This document shows, piece by piece, positions 27,987 through 35,791 of a DNA stretch of 64,000 nt (the stretch's first letter is position 1; each line of letters starts with the position of its first letter). The stretch comes from Rhodopseudomonas palustris (lineage in GTDB: Bacteria > Pseudomonadota > Alphaproteobacteria > Rhizobiales > Xanthobacteraceae): NCBI RefSeq assembly GCF_003591005.1, contig NZ_QYYD01000002.1:186001-250000 (forward strand), written 5' to 3'. Below the pieces are notes generated by a model. It worked only from the letters and a program-made list of their open reading frames with translations. It did not search any database and was not told where the DNA came from. Both the position numbers and the translations under genes were made by a program.

Positions 27987-28232
27987 ATGACCGAAGCCGC
28001 GACCGCCGAACGTGTCCTCGACGTCCGCCAGATCCCGCATCAGCAGCGCCACGAGATCATCCCGCGCCTGTTCGACAGCCTGTCTCCGGGGCAGGGCCTG
28101 CAGATCGTGGTCGACCACGACCCGCGACCATTGAAGTACTTCTTTCAAGCGGTGCATGGTGACGATTGCCAGTGGACCTATCTGGAAGAAGGCCCCGACT
28201 TGTGGCGGGTGCAATTGCGCCGGGCGGCTTAG
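27987..28232 (+). CDS. DUF2249 domain protein
   Basis: 81 residues, soluble. The family core is VLDVRQIPHQQRHEIIPRLF and LQIVVDHDPRPLKYFFQAVH, ending in WRVQLRR, a SirA/TusA-like fold common beside denitrification and NO-response genes. ATG 27987 has AAAGGA nine bases upstream. It follows nnrS at 37 bases and is probably cotranscribed. Function is not established; the acidic/His surface has been proposed to handle metals or sulfur in relatives. Confidence 0.85.
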   Translation: MTEAATAERVLDVRQIPHQQRHEIIPRLFDSLSPGQGLQIVVDHDPRPLKYFFQAVHGDDCQWTYLEEGPDLWRVQLRRAA

Positions 28233-28281
28233 CTCTCGATCATCGCCGGCACACCGAAAGCCCCGATCCTCGACCTCTCCC

Positions 28282-28371
28282 CGTCATGCCCGGCCTTGTG
28301 CCGGGCATCCACGCCTTGCTGACGAAACTCGGTGAAGGCGTGCATGGCCGGGACGAGCCCCGGGCGTGACG
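28282..28371. repeat. Palindromic intergenic repeat, family A (copy)
   Basis: CGTCATGCCCGGCCTTGTGC to GGGCGTGACG with inner ACGCCTTGCT / AAGGCGTGCAT. It sits between the convergent DUF2249 and CoA-transferase genes. Confidence 0.9.
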
Positions 28372-28431
28372 GAGGCAAAGCTAACTATCTTGCGCACAAT
28401 CCACCGGCACGCCGAGCAATCTCAGCGCATC

Positions 28432-29616
28432 TTATCCAACGCCGAGCGCGGCTAATTCATCGGCAGAATAGCCAGCATCGGCGAGCACCGCGCGGGTATG
28501 CTGGCCGAGGGTGGCGACCCTCGGCGTCGGCGCCGGATTGCCTCCCGACAGCCGGAACGGCTGGTTGAGCACCTTGAACGTGCCGCCGCCGTCTTCGACG
28601 TCTGCAAAGGCTTGCCGATGCGCGGTCTGCGGGTCGGCCATCGCTTCGGCCACGGTGCGATAGGCCGAGCACGGCACGCCATGCCGGTCGAGCGCGGCGA
28701 GGCACTGCTGCGAGGTCAGCGTCCGCGACCAGGTCTCCATGATGTCCATCAGCTCGGCCCAGTGCTCGCGGCGGTGATGATACTCGGCGAAGCGCGGATC
28801 GCTGATCAGTTCGGGATGGCCGCCGGCCTGCATGAAGCTGCGGAACGACTTCTCGCTGGCGATCGCGATCATCACATAGCCGTCGGCGGTCTCGACCGGG
28901 CCGAATTGCGGCCGCGTCTGCTTCTTGACCGGAAACTGCGCGCTCTGCAGCTCATTCAGCGTCAGGCTGAGCATCGATTCCAGCATCGATACGTCGATGT
29001 GCTGGCCTTCGCCGGTGGTTCTGCGCTGATACAGCGCCGAGGCGATCGCGCCATAGGCGTAGATGCCGGACACGACGTCGGCCAAGTAGATGCCGCAATA
29101 GTCCGGCTGGTGACGATTGGGCTGGTAAGCGAGATGCGCCAGATCGTAACCGGACGCCGCATGGATCGCCGGCGCATAGGCCGGCAGCTCGGCGGACGGG
29201 CCGGTCTGGCCGTAGCCGGAGATCGAGCAGTAGATCAGTTTCGGGTTGAGGCCGCGCAACGATGCGTTGTCCAGCTTCAGCCGCCGCATCACGCCGGGGC
29301 GGAAATTCTCCACCAGCACATCGGCGGTCGTCACCAGCCGCCGCACCGCCTCGCGCCCCTCGGCGGATTTCAGGTCCAGCACGATGCTCTTCTTGCCGAC
29401 GTTGAGCTGGCCGAACGCCGTGCTGTAGCCGTCCCGCACCGGCGGGCGGTTGCGCATCGTGTCGCCGTCGGACGATTCGATCTTGATCACCTCGGCGCCC
29501 ATGTCGGCGAGCATCCGGGTGCAGTGCGGGCCGGCAATCGTGGTGGAGAAGTCGAGGACGCGAAGACCGGCAAAGGCATTGGCGCGCGATGGTCCGGTCC
29601 GCTGATCGGCAGTCAT
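28432..29616 (-). CDS. Family III CoA-transferase (CaiB/BaiF)
   Basis: 394-residue cytoplasmic enzyme that moves CoA between acyl groups. The N-terminal Rossmann part has AGPHCTRMLADMGAEVIKIE, followed by VLVENFRPGVMRRLKL; the catalytic Asp is expected in the YCGIYLADVVSGIYAYGAI stretch. The C-terminal half contains TGEGQHIDVSMLESM. It is of full family length and complete. No acyl-CoA genes adjoin, so the acid it activates is unknown. It lies 115 bases after the end of the phytochrome-linked regulator gene, on the same strand, without obvious coupling. Confidence 0.92.
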   Translation of the reverse strand: MTADQRTGPSRANAFAGLRVLDFSTTIAGPHCTRMLADMGAEVIKIESSDGDTMRNRPPVRDGYSTAFGQLNVGKKSIVLDLKSAEGREAVRRLVTTADVLVENFRPGVMRRLKLDNASLRGLNPKLIYCSISGYGQTGPSAELPAYAPAIHAASGYDLAHLAYQPNRHQPDYCGIYLADVVSGIYAYGAIASALYQRRTTGEGQHIDVSMLESMLSLTLNELQSAQFPVKKQTRPQFGPVETADGYVMIAIASEKSFRSFMQAGGHPELISDPRFAEYHHRREHWAELMDIMETWSRTLTSQQCLAALDRHGVPCSAYRTVAEAMADPQTAHRQAFADVEDGGGTFKVLNQPFRLSGGNPAPTPRVATLGQHTRAVLADAGYSADELAALGVG

Positions 29617-29731
29617 TCAATTCCTCCCACTCTTCGTCCTGTCGTCTGCGACGACGTCGCGTGCAGGACTTCGGTTCGGCGGGAGGCTAGCGGCTCGCGC
29701 GGGCGCGGGCAAACGCGGGGAGCGCGAACTC

Positions 29732-30403
29732 CTATGGGTCGGACAGCCAGCCCATGCTGAGCGCGAACCGCACCACCTCGACGCGGTTGTGGAAGCCGAG
29801 CTTGGCCATGCCGCGCGCCTTGTAGGTCTCGACGCTCTTGGCGCCGATCTGCAGCTTGGCAGCGATGGTCTTGTTGCTGTGGCCGACCGCGGCGAGCCGC
29901 AGCACTTCGATCTCGCGGGTGGAGAGTTCCGACACGGCGCTGTGCTCGTCGCCATTCTGAACGTGCGGCGCGGTGCGGCCGATGGCGCGGCCGGCGATGG
30001 CGGGATCGAGATAGATGCCGCCGGTGCCGACCGCATGGATGCCGCGGATCAGCTCGTCGGTGGCCGAGCGCTTCAGCACGTAGCCGGATACGCCGAGATC
30101 GAGCAACTGCCGCAAGTAAGCGCCGTCCTCGTGCACGGTGAGCACCAGCACGCGGCATTCGGGGCAGGCGGCGAGAAACTTGCGCGCCACCTCGATGCCG
30201 TTGAGCCCGGGCATCGACAGATCGAGCACGGCGACGTCCGGCTTCAGCTCGATCGCGCGGCGCAGCGCGTTCGGTCCGTCATTGGCTTCGCCGACGACCT
30301 CGATGGCCGGATCGCCGGCAACAAGGGCCTTCATGCCGCTGAGCACGACCGGGTGATCGTCGGCGAGGAATACGCGCAATCGGGGAGGGGCCTGCTGGTC
30401 CAT
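29732..30403 (-). CDS. LuxR/NarL-type response regulator, partner of the bacteriophytochrome
   Basis: 223 residues. Receiver domain 10-125 with FLADDHPVVL, phosphoacceptor Asp61 in AVLDLSMPG and Lys in YVLKRSATD. LuxR-type helix-turn-helix at about 155-215: LSTREIEVLRLAAVGHSNKT followed by IAAKLQIGAKSVETYKARGM. It begins 16 bases after the bacteriophytochrome kinase stop, so the two form a two-component pair. In R. palustris the equivalent pair is reported to influence LH2 synthesis; the pucBA promoter across the divergent gap is the natural target. Confidence 0.93.
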   Translation of the reverse strand: MDQQAPPRLRVFLADDHPVVLSGMKALVAGDPAIEVVGEANDGPNALRRAIELKPDVAVLDLSMPGLNGIEVARKFLAACPECRVLVLTVHEDGAYLRQLLDLGVSGYVLKRSATDELIRGIHAVGTGGIYLDPAIAGRAIGRTAPHVQNGDEHSAVSELSTREIEVLRLAAVGHSNKTIAAKLQIGAKSVETYKARGMAKLGFHNRVEVVRFALSMGWLSDP

Positions 30404-30419
30404 GAATGTGCTTCCCTGC

Positions 30420-32762
30420 TTACAACGGAATACGTGCGTACAAAGCGGTGCCCTTGCCGGGCGCGGATTCGATTTCGAGCGAGCCGCCGACCAGCGTCAG
30501 CCGCTCGCGGATGCCGAGCAGGCCGAGCCGCTCCGGCGGGCGGTCGACGTCGGGATTGACGAAGCCGCGGCCGTCGTCCTCGACCACCATCATCACCTGC
30601 TGGTCGGTCAATCGCAGAATGACGCTGACATGCGTCGCGGCGGCGTGGCGGACGATGTTGGTCAGCGCTTCCTGCAGCACGCGATACAACGTCGTCTCGA
30701 TCGCGGCGGGCAGACGGCGGTCACCGAGCGTCATGTGCAGATCGAATTGCACCTGGGCTTTTTCGCTCCAGGCGTCGAGCAGATGCTGGATCGCGGTCTG
30801 AATTCCGAGATCGTCGAGCGCGGTCGGCCGGATCTCCCACGCCAGCCGGTTCACCTGCCGGCCGATATCGGCGGTGAGCGTCTTCATGCCGCTGATGCGG
30901 CCCTGAAGGTCGGCATTGTCCGGGGCGGCCTGGCCGATGGTTTCGAAGCCGAGCTGCAGCAAAGTGAGCGATTGGCCGAGCGTGTCGTGCAGTTCGCGGG
31001 CGATCCGCAGCCGCTCGGCTTCCTGATCTTCCACGGTCCGCCGCAGCACCTGCGACAGATCGGCCTCGACCGAGACGCGTCGGCGGGTCTCCTCCTGCAG
31101 GGTCTGCGCCACGTCCTGCGAGCGGCGCAGCCCGAATTCGACCTCGCGCATCAGCTGCTCCTGCAGCAGCCGCGCCGATTTGCGTTCGCGCGCGATGCCG
31201 TCGATCCGGTGCAGCACGACTTCGAGCAGCGACACCCGCAGTCGGTGCCCGGCTTCGATCTCGGAGACGAGCCATGGCTCGGCGTGCAGCCGCACCGAGT
31301 CCTGCCAGGCCGCGAAGCTTCGCCGCGGCGTCAGAAATTCTCCGCCGGGGCCGACGCCGACCGGCTTGTGCGGATTGCCGGCCCAGGTGACGGTGCGCAC
31401 CACTTCGGGCCGAAACCACAGCACGTAGTCCCGCGGCGACTTCGACAGCGACAACGCGAGCAGTCCGCTGGCGCGATCCGCGAAAGCGTTGGCCGGCGGA
31501 TAGAGCAGCGGCAGGCTGTCGGTGTGGAAGATCCCCTCGTTCGAGGTCGCGCCGAGCCAGCCGATCAGCGCTTCGGTCTGCGCCGCGTCCGGCGTGACGC
31601 CGATCCCGGTGAAGTGGCCGTCGATCCACAGCCCGACGCCGGTTGCCGGGATGAAGTCGAGCAGATTGGGATGAAACCGGATCAGCCCTTCGGCCAGATC
31701 GGATTCCTGGCTCATCCGCGTCACCAGCTCTTCGTGGATCCGCGTGCTGCGCAGCCGCGCCGCGAGTTGCTCGGCGCCGACCTTGGCCTCGAGCTGCGAC
31801 GAGGCCATCTCGGCGAACATCTCGCAGGCTTCGCGCAGCCGGTAGGGCAGATAGCGCGGCGAGCCGTGATGGCAGGCGATCAGTCCCCACAGCTTGCCGT
31901 GCTGGATGATCGACAACGACATCGACGCAACGACGCCCATATGCGCAAGGTACAGACGGTGTGCCGGCGAGACGCTGCGGATCACGCTCTGGCTGAGATC
32001 GAGCGGCTGTCCGGTTTGCGGGTCCGCGGCCGGCACGATCGGCGCCGGCGCGTAGCGCGCATCGGGAATCGCGCGCATCCAATTCGCCAGATACAGCGCC
32101 CGCGCCTGCTGCGGGATGTCGGAGGCTGGGTAGCGCAGGCCGAGGAAGCTTTCGATCCCCGCTGCGCGCGATTCGGCGATCACTTCGCCACTGCTGTCGG
32201 AAGCGAAGCGGTACACCATCACCCGTTCGAAGCCGGTGACGGCGCGGACTTCCTCGGCTACGGCGTTGCAGAACGCCTGTACGCCGTCGGCGCGTTGCAC
32301 GTGGCGGATCATCGATTGCACCAGCGCCAGCGAATTCTCCGGCGCTGCTTCCCGGCGCGGGTCGAACTCCAGGACCAGCAGCCCGGACGCCTGATGCACG
32401 ACGACGTCGACCGCAACGGCGTCGGAGCAGTTCACCTCTGGCGTAGTCAGCACGAAGGCGTGCAGCGGTCGTTCGAGCTTGCGGCCAGGTCCCAGCAGGG
32501 CGCGGACTTTGCTGATCCGATCGGCGGAGAGCAGCGTCGCGACCGAAGTCCCGGGAAGCCTGTCGGCGGGTACGCCGAACAGCGGCGCCGTATCCCCGGC
32601 GGCGTGAACGACGTGCAGATCGTCCGGAGCCAGCGCCAGCAGCGCACCATGGGGCTGGATCGATCCAGGCAGATGAATGGCTTCGCGATCGCAGAAATTC
32701 TGGCTGTCACCACCAAAATTCGTGCTTCTCAATTCCGAAAAACTGTCAATGCCAATCTGCAT
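30420..32762 (-). CDS. bphP4: Bacteriophytochrome histidine kinase (BphP4-like) with the bilin-binding Cys
   Basis: 780 residues; order PAS-GAF-PHY-HisKA_3-HATPase. Cys24 in NFCDREAIHLPGSIQPHGAL is the biliverdin attachment site. The GAF domain has YPASDIPQQAR and SPAHRLYLAHMGVVASMS with IACHHGSPRYLP; the PHY tongue carries TPRRSFAAW. Kinase: phosphoacceptor His in RIARELHDTLGQSLTLLQLG, N-box EALTNIVRHA, G-boxes EDDGRGF and LLGIRERLTLVGG, a NarX-like class that suits a LuxR partner. I start at ATG 32762, which puts the Cys at position 24 as in other family members. The locus matches the R. palustris BphP4/pucBAe region; strain CGA009 is known to have lost bilin binding there, whereas this copy keeps the Cys. 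Confidence 0.94.
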   Translation of the reverse strand: MQIGIDSFSELRSTNFGGDSQNFCDREAIHLPGSIQPHGALLALAPDDLHVVHAAGDTAPLFGVPADRLPGTSVATLLSADRISKVRALLGPGRKLERPLHAFVLTTPEVNCSDAVAVDVVVHQASGLLVLEFDPRREAAPENSLALVQSMIRHVQRADGVQAFCNAVAEEVRAVTGFERVMVYRFASDSSGEVIAESRAAGIESFLGLRYPASDIPQQARALYLANWMRAIPDARYAPAPIVPAADPQTGQPLDLSQSVIRSVSPAHRLYLAHMGVVASMSLSIIQHGKLWGLIACHHGSPRYLPYRLREACEMFAEMASSQLEAKVGAEQLAARLRSTRIHEELVTRMSQESDLAEGLIRFHPNLLDFIPATGVGLWIDGHFTGIGVTPDAAQTEALIGWLGATSNEGIFHTDSLPLLYPPANAFADRASGLLALSLSKSPRDYVLWFRPEVVRTVTWAGNPHKPVGVGPGGEFLTPRRSFAAWQDSVRLHAEPWLVSEIEAGHRLRVSLLEVVLHRIDGIARERKSARLLQEQLMREVEFGLRRSQDVAQTLQEETRRRVSVEADLSQVLRRTVEDQEAERLRIARELHDTLGQSLTLLQLGFETIGQAAPDNADLQGRISGMKTLTADIGRQVNRLAWEIRPTALDDLGIQTAIQHLLDAWSEKAQVQFDLHMTLGDRRLPAAIETTLYRVLQEALTNIVRHAAATHVSVILRLTDQQVMMVVEDDGRGFVNPDVDRPPERLGLLGIRERLTLVGGSLEIESAPGKGTALYARIPL

Positions 32763-32841
32763 CACATTTCTCTCAATTTTCCGTGTCCGGGACTCGGCGG
32801 ACCGGTTTGAGGATGTCCGGTATGACACGGACACCCCTGAG

Positions 32842-32859
32842 TGTCATGTTAAATTGACA
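32842..32859. promoter_or_regulatory. PpsR/CrtJ-type site 1, bphP-pucB intergenic region
   Basis: TGTCATGTTAAATTGACA fits TGT-N12-ACA exactly. Its right half forms TTGACA, a possible -35 element reading toward pucBA. The 346-base gap 32763-33108 contains this, the next site and no other gene. Confidence 0.7.
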
Positions 32860-32867
32860 AAGATGTG

Positions 32868-32885
32868 TGTCAGGATCATCTTACA
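32868..32885. promoter_or_regulatory. PpsR/CrtJ-type site 2, bphP-pucB intergenic region
   Basis: TGTCAGGATCATCTTACA again fits TGT-N12-ACA. The two sites are spaced 26 bases start to start, a paired layout typical for PpsR/CrtJ, which represses photosynthesis genes under oxygen. They lie 224 bases before the pucB ATG and 80-125 bases before the bphP start. Confidence 0.7.
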
Positions 32886-33108
32886 ATCACTCGGATGTGA
32901 TCGAAAGGGCGATGAGCCTGACCGCACCCGGGATTGGACGAGCCCCGCATCGGTCCCGCGTTCAGGCGCAAGCTGACGGCGCGGACGGGTGACGAGGCGA
33001 ACATCAAAATTGCTGAGACCACACGAACTCTGTTCGGCGTAGCAGCGAAACTACCTCCGTGCGGGTTCAGCACGAAACTGATCGAAAGTCTCTTAGGAGG
33101 TTTTTACT

Positions 33109-33264
33109 ATGGCAGACGATCCCAACAAGGTCTGGCCGACTGGCCTGACGATCGCGGAATCGGAAGAGCTCCACAAGCACGTCATCGACGGCACGCGCAT
33201 TTTCGGCGCGATCGCGATCGTCGCGCACTTCCTGGCGTATGTTTACTCGCCCTGGCTGCACTAA
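33109..33264 (+). CDS. pucB: LH2 light-harvesting protein, beta subunit
   Basis: 51 residues: [20 protein letters not shown] at the cytoplasmic N-terminus, then one membrane helix ([20 protein letters not shown] end) with the bacteriochlorophyll-ligand His in VAHFLAY and a second His near the N-side ([11 protein letters not shown]). It binds bacteriochlorophyll a and carotenoid with the alpha chain in the LH2 ring of the intracytoplasmic membrane. An almost perfect ribosome site, TAGGAGG, precedes the ATG by nine bases. It is followed 12 bases later by pucA. Confidence 0.97.
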   Translation: MADDPNKVWPTGLTIAESEELHKHVIDGTRIFGAIAIVAHFLAYVYSPWLH

Positions 33265-33276
33265 GGAGTATCTAAG

Positions 33277-33456
33277 ATGAATCAAGGTCGCATTTGGACT
33301 GTCGTGAAGCCGACCGTCGGCCTGCCGCTCCTGCTCGGCAGCGTCACCGTGATCGCCATCCTCGTTCACTACGCCGTGCTGTCGCACACCACCTGGTTCC
33401 CGAAGTACTGGAACGGTAAGACTGCGGCGATCGAGAGCTCGGTCACCATCGGCTAA
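33277..33456 (+). CDS. pucA: LH2 light-harvesting protein, alpha subunit
   Basis: 59 residues with the canonical start [20 protein letters not shown], one membrane helix, and ligand His31 (AILVHYAVL). Tyr44-Trp45 (WFPKYW) are the residues that hydrogen-bond the ring of B850 pigments in high-light LH2, so this subunit predicts normal 850-nm absorption rather than the 820-nm form. His37 is present in SHTTWF. AAGGAG lies before the ATG. It is coexpressed with pucB; two hairpins follow, which should stabilise the short pucBA message. Confidence 0.97.
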   Translation: MNQGRIWTVVKPTVGLPLLLGSVTVIAILVHYAVLSHTTWFPKYWNGKTAAIESSVTIG

Positions 33457-33459
33457 TTG

Positions 33460-33477
33460 CAGCTTCTTTCGAAGCTG
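33460..33477 (+). terminator. Hairpin 1 after pucA
   Basis: CAGCTTC-TTTC-GAAGCTG, a perfect 7-base stem with a 4-base loop, 3 bases after the pucA stop. No T run follows, so it is probably an mRNA-stabilising or attenuating hairpin rather than a full terminator. Confidence 0.7.
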
Positions 33478-33485
33478 TGTGGCTG

Positions 33486-33509
33486 GACCGGGATCCACGG
33501 GTCCCGGTC
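33486..33509 (+). terminator. Hairpin 2 after pucA
   Basis: GACCGGGA and TCCCGGTC form an 8-base stem around TCCACGGG. Followed by GCTTGCTTTG, only weakly T-rich. With hairpin 1 it likely sets the high pucBA to pucC expression ratio known for puc operons. Confidence 0.65.
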
Positions 33510-33671
33510 GCTTGCTTTGTAGCCGAGGTGATCGCGCCGGCGGTTTGATCTGCCGCAGTTCATCTCCGGGCGCAAAGTGGTGCTGTTCGTTCGGGTCGTC
33601 CGTTCGGTCATGCTGATCTCCATCACGCTGATCAACGTCGCCGGCCTCTTGCAAGCTGGATTTGCTGGACG

Positions 33672-35099
33672 ATGAACACAGTCAGCCAAAAGATGATGAA
33701 GGTCTGGGCCTCGCTGGGGCCTCGCTTTCTGCCTTTCGCGGATGCGGCGACGCCGGATCTGCCTCTGTCCCGGTTACTCCGCCTGTCGCTGTTTCAAGTC
33801 GCGGTCGGCATGTCGCTGGTGCTGCTGGTCGGCACCCTGAACCGGGTGATGATCGTCGAACTCAACGTGCCGGCCTCGATCGTCGGCGTGATGGTTTCGC
33901 TCCCTCTGATCTTCGCGCCGTTTCGGGCGCTGATCGGCTTCAAATCCGACGTCCACAAATCCGTGCTGGGCTGGCGCCGCGTGCCGTTCCTCTACAAGGG
34001 GACGCTGGTGCAGTTCGGTGGCCTGGCGATCCTGCCGTTCGCGCTGCTGGTGCTGTCCGGCGGCGGCGAGGCCGGGCACGCGCCGGTGTGGATCGGTCAG
34101 GTCGGCGCCGCGCTGGCGTTTCTGCTGATCGGTGCCGGCGTGCACACCACGCAGACCGTCGGTCTCGCGCTCGCCACAGATCTCGCCGCGCCCGAGACGC
34201 GGCCGAAGGTCGTCGGCCTGATGTACACCATGCTGATGTTCGGCATGATCGCGAGCGCGATCATCTTCGGCATGCTGCTCGCTGATTTCTCGCCCGGCCG
34301 CCTCATTCAGGTGATTCAGGGGTCGGCCGTCGTCACCATCGTGCTCAACGCGGTCGCCTCCTGGAAGATGGAGGCGCGTCGCCGGACCGGCGGCGAGGTG
34401 GCCACCGCTCATCCCGGCGCGCCGGCCGGCGGCTTCCGGCAATCGTGGGATGCCTTCATCTCCGGCGACAACGCGATGCGCCGGCTGGTCGCGGTCGGTT
34501 TCGGCACCATGGCGTTCAGCATGGAAGACGTGCTGCTCGAGCCCTATGGCGGGCAGATCCTGCATCTGTCGGTCGGGGACACCACTAAGCTCACTGCCGC
34601 GCTGGCGGTCGGCGGTCTGTTCGGCTTCGGTCTCGCCTCGCGCGTGCTGAGCCGCGGCGCCGACCCGTTCCGGATGGCGAGCGCCGGCGCGCTGGTCGGT
34701 ATCCCGGCATTCCTGCTGGTGATCTTCGCGGCGGAGCTGCAGGGCGCTGCCTCGGCGCTGATGTTCGGCTTCGGCACGCTGCTGATCGGTTTCGGTGCCG
34801 GTCTGTTCGGCCACGGCACGCTGACGGCGACGATGAACGCTGCCCCGAAGGACCAGGCTGGGCTTGCGCTCGGCGCCTGGGGTGCGGTGCAGGCCTCGGC
34901 GGCCGGCGTCGCGATCGCGCTCGGCGGCATTCTGCGGGACGCGGTGACGGCGCTGGCGCCGCAGCTCGGACCGGCAGCCGGCTACAATTTCGTCTACTGC
35001 CTCGAACTGCTGCTGCTGTTCGCGACGCTCGTCACGATGGTCCCGCTGATCAGGCGACGGGACACCCTATTGATGCAGGGCCAACCCTCGCGGTCCTGA
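33672..35099 (+). CDS. pucC: PucC-like LH2 assembly factor (BCD/PUCC major facilitator family)
   Basis: 475 residues, twelve predicted membrane helices, member of the PucC/LhaA/bch2 branch of the major facilitator superfamily, required for LH assembly. Family features are LRLSLFQVAVGMSLVLLVGT, the loop RALIGFKSDVHKSVLGWRRV, VHTTQTVGLALATDLA, and the second-half MEDVLLEPYGGQILHLSVG. It begins 215 bases after pucA, past two hairpins, and is followed 18 bases later by the repeat-protein genes. The length and motifs are complete. Confidence 0.94.
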   Translation: MNTVSQKMMKVWASLGPRFLPFADAATPDLPLSRLLRLSLFQVAVGMSLVLLVGTLNRVMIVELNVPASIVGVMVSLPLIFAPFRALIGFKSDVHKSVLGWRRVPFLYKGTLVQFGGLAILPFALLVLSGGGEAGHAPVWIGQVGAALAFLLIGAGVHTTQTVGLALATDLAAPETRPKVVGLMYTMLMFGMIASAIIFGMLLADFSPGRLIQVIQGSAVVTIVLNAVASWKMEARRRTGGEVATAHPGAPAGGFRQSWDAFISGDNAMRRLVAVGFGTMAFSMEDVLLEPYGGQILHLSVGDTTKLTAALAVGGLFGFGLASRVLSRGADPFRMASAGALVGIPAFLLVIFAAELQGAASALMFGFGTLLIGFGAGLFGHGTLTATMNAAPKDQAGLALGAWGAVQASAAGVAIALGGILRDAVTALAPQLGPAAGYNFVYCLELLLLFATLVTMVPLIRRRDTLLMQGQPSRS

Positions 35100-35117
35100 G
35101 ACTAGAACGGAGCCACC

Positions 35118-35780
35118 ATGACGCAAATCATCACCCGGTTGTATGATTCCAGCAGCAAGCTCGCGGCGCTGGAAGCCGACCTGAAGAACGCCAGCTATCG
35201 CTACTCGATTGTCACCGGTTACCAAAGCGGCAAATCCAGCTCGGTGGACGACATCATTGCGGCGCTCGGCAAGGCTTACGTTCCCAGCGGCGAAGCACGC
35301 CTCTATGCGGACTACGTCAAGAAGGGCGCCGTCGTGGTCGCGGTGAAGGCCGAGTTCGGCTTCGCCGCCAAGGCCGCGGAGATCCTCGACCGCTACGGTC
35401 CCAACAAGATCAGCATTCAGAAATCGTCGTCGGCGACCGCCGAACAGAGCGAAGCGACGCCGTTCTCGAACATGCTGCATCTCAGCACGCTGCTCGACAC
35501 CTCGGGCAAGTACAAATCCTATTCCGGCGACTGGCTGCTCGTCGACAGCGACAAGACCTTCTCGGGGACGCCGCTCGTCATCAGCAGCAAGGGCCCATAT
35601 CAGTCGTTCTCCGGAACGCCGTTGCTGCTCGACAGCAGCGGTCCCTACAAGTCCTTTTCCGGGACTCCCCTGTTGCTGGACAGCAGCGGTCCGTACAAAT
35701 CCTATTCGGGCGAGCCGCTGCTGATCAACAATCCGACCATCTTCTCCTCCTGGCTGGGCCTGCCAGTGCTCTCTAAGTAA
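35118..35780 (+). CDS. YflT-like domain fused to tandem 16-residue repeats, in the puc operon
   Basis: 220 residues, no signal peptide or membrane helix. Residues 1-100 (MTQIITRLYDSSSKLAALEA, then VVVAVKAEFGFAAKAAEILD) resemble the YflT/general stress protein 17M fold, a small alpha/beta domain. A polar linker (101-130) leads to about five repeats of the form PYKSFSGTPLLLDSSG between 131 and 205, with less regular ends. It starts 18 bases after pucC (AACGGAG ribosome site) and ends 11 bases before a second gene made only of the same repeat type. I do not know a described function. Being in the puc operon suggests a role with LH2, its assembly or the membrane, but this is inference. Confidence 0.85.
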   Translation: MTQIITRLYDSSSKLAALEADLKNASYRYSIVTGYQSGKSSSVDDIIAALGKAYVPSGEARLYADYVKKGAVVVAVKAEFGFAAKAAEILDRYGPNKISIQKSSSATAEQSEATPFSNMLHLSTLLDTSGKYKSYSGDWLLVDSDKTFSGTPLVISSKGPYQSFSGTPLLLDSSGPYKSFSGTPLLLDSSGPYKSYSGEPLLINNPTIFSSWLGLPVLSK

Positions 35781-35791
35781 AGGAATTGATC

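Noticed and set aside
30402-32810. A long plus-strand frame across the bacteriophytochrome gene
   Set aside because: Antisense shadow; composition is Arg/Gln/His-rich with no domain, and the minus strand carries the full PAS-GAF-PHY-kinase.
33277-33456. Low-light (B800-820 or LH4) alpha subunit
   Set aside because: Tyr44-Trp45 are those of standard B800-850 chains.
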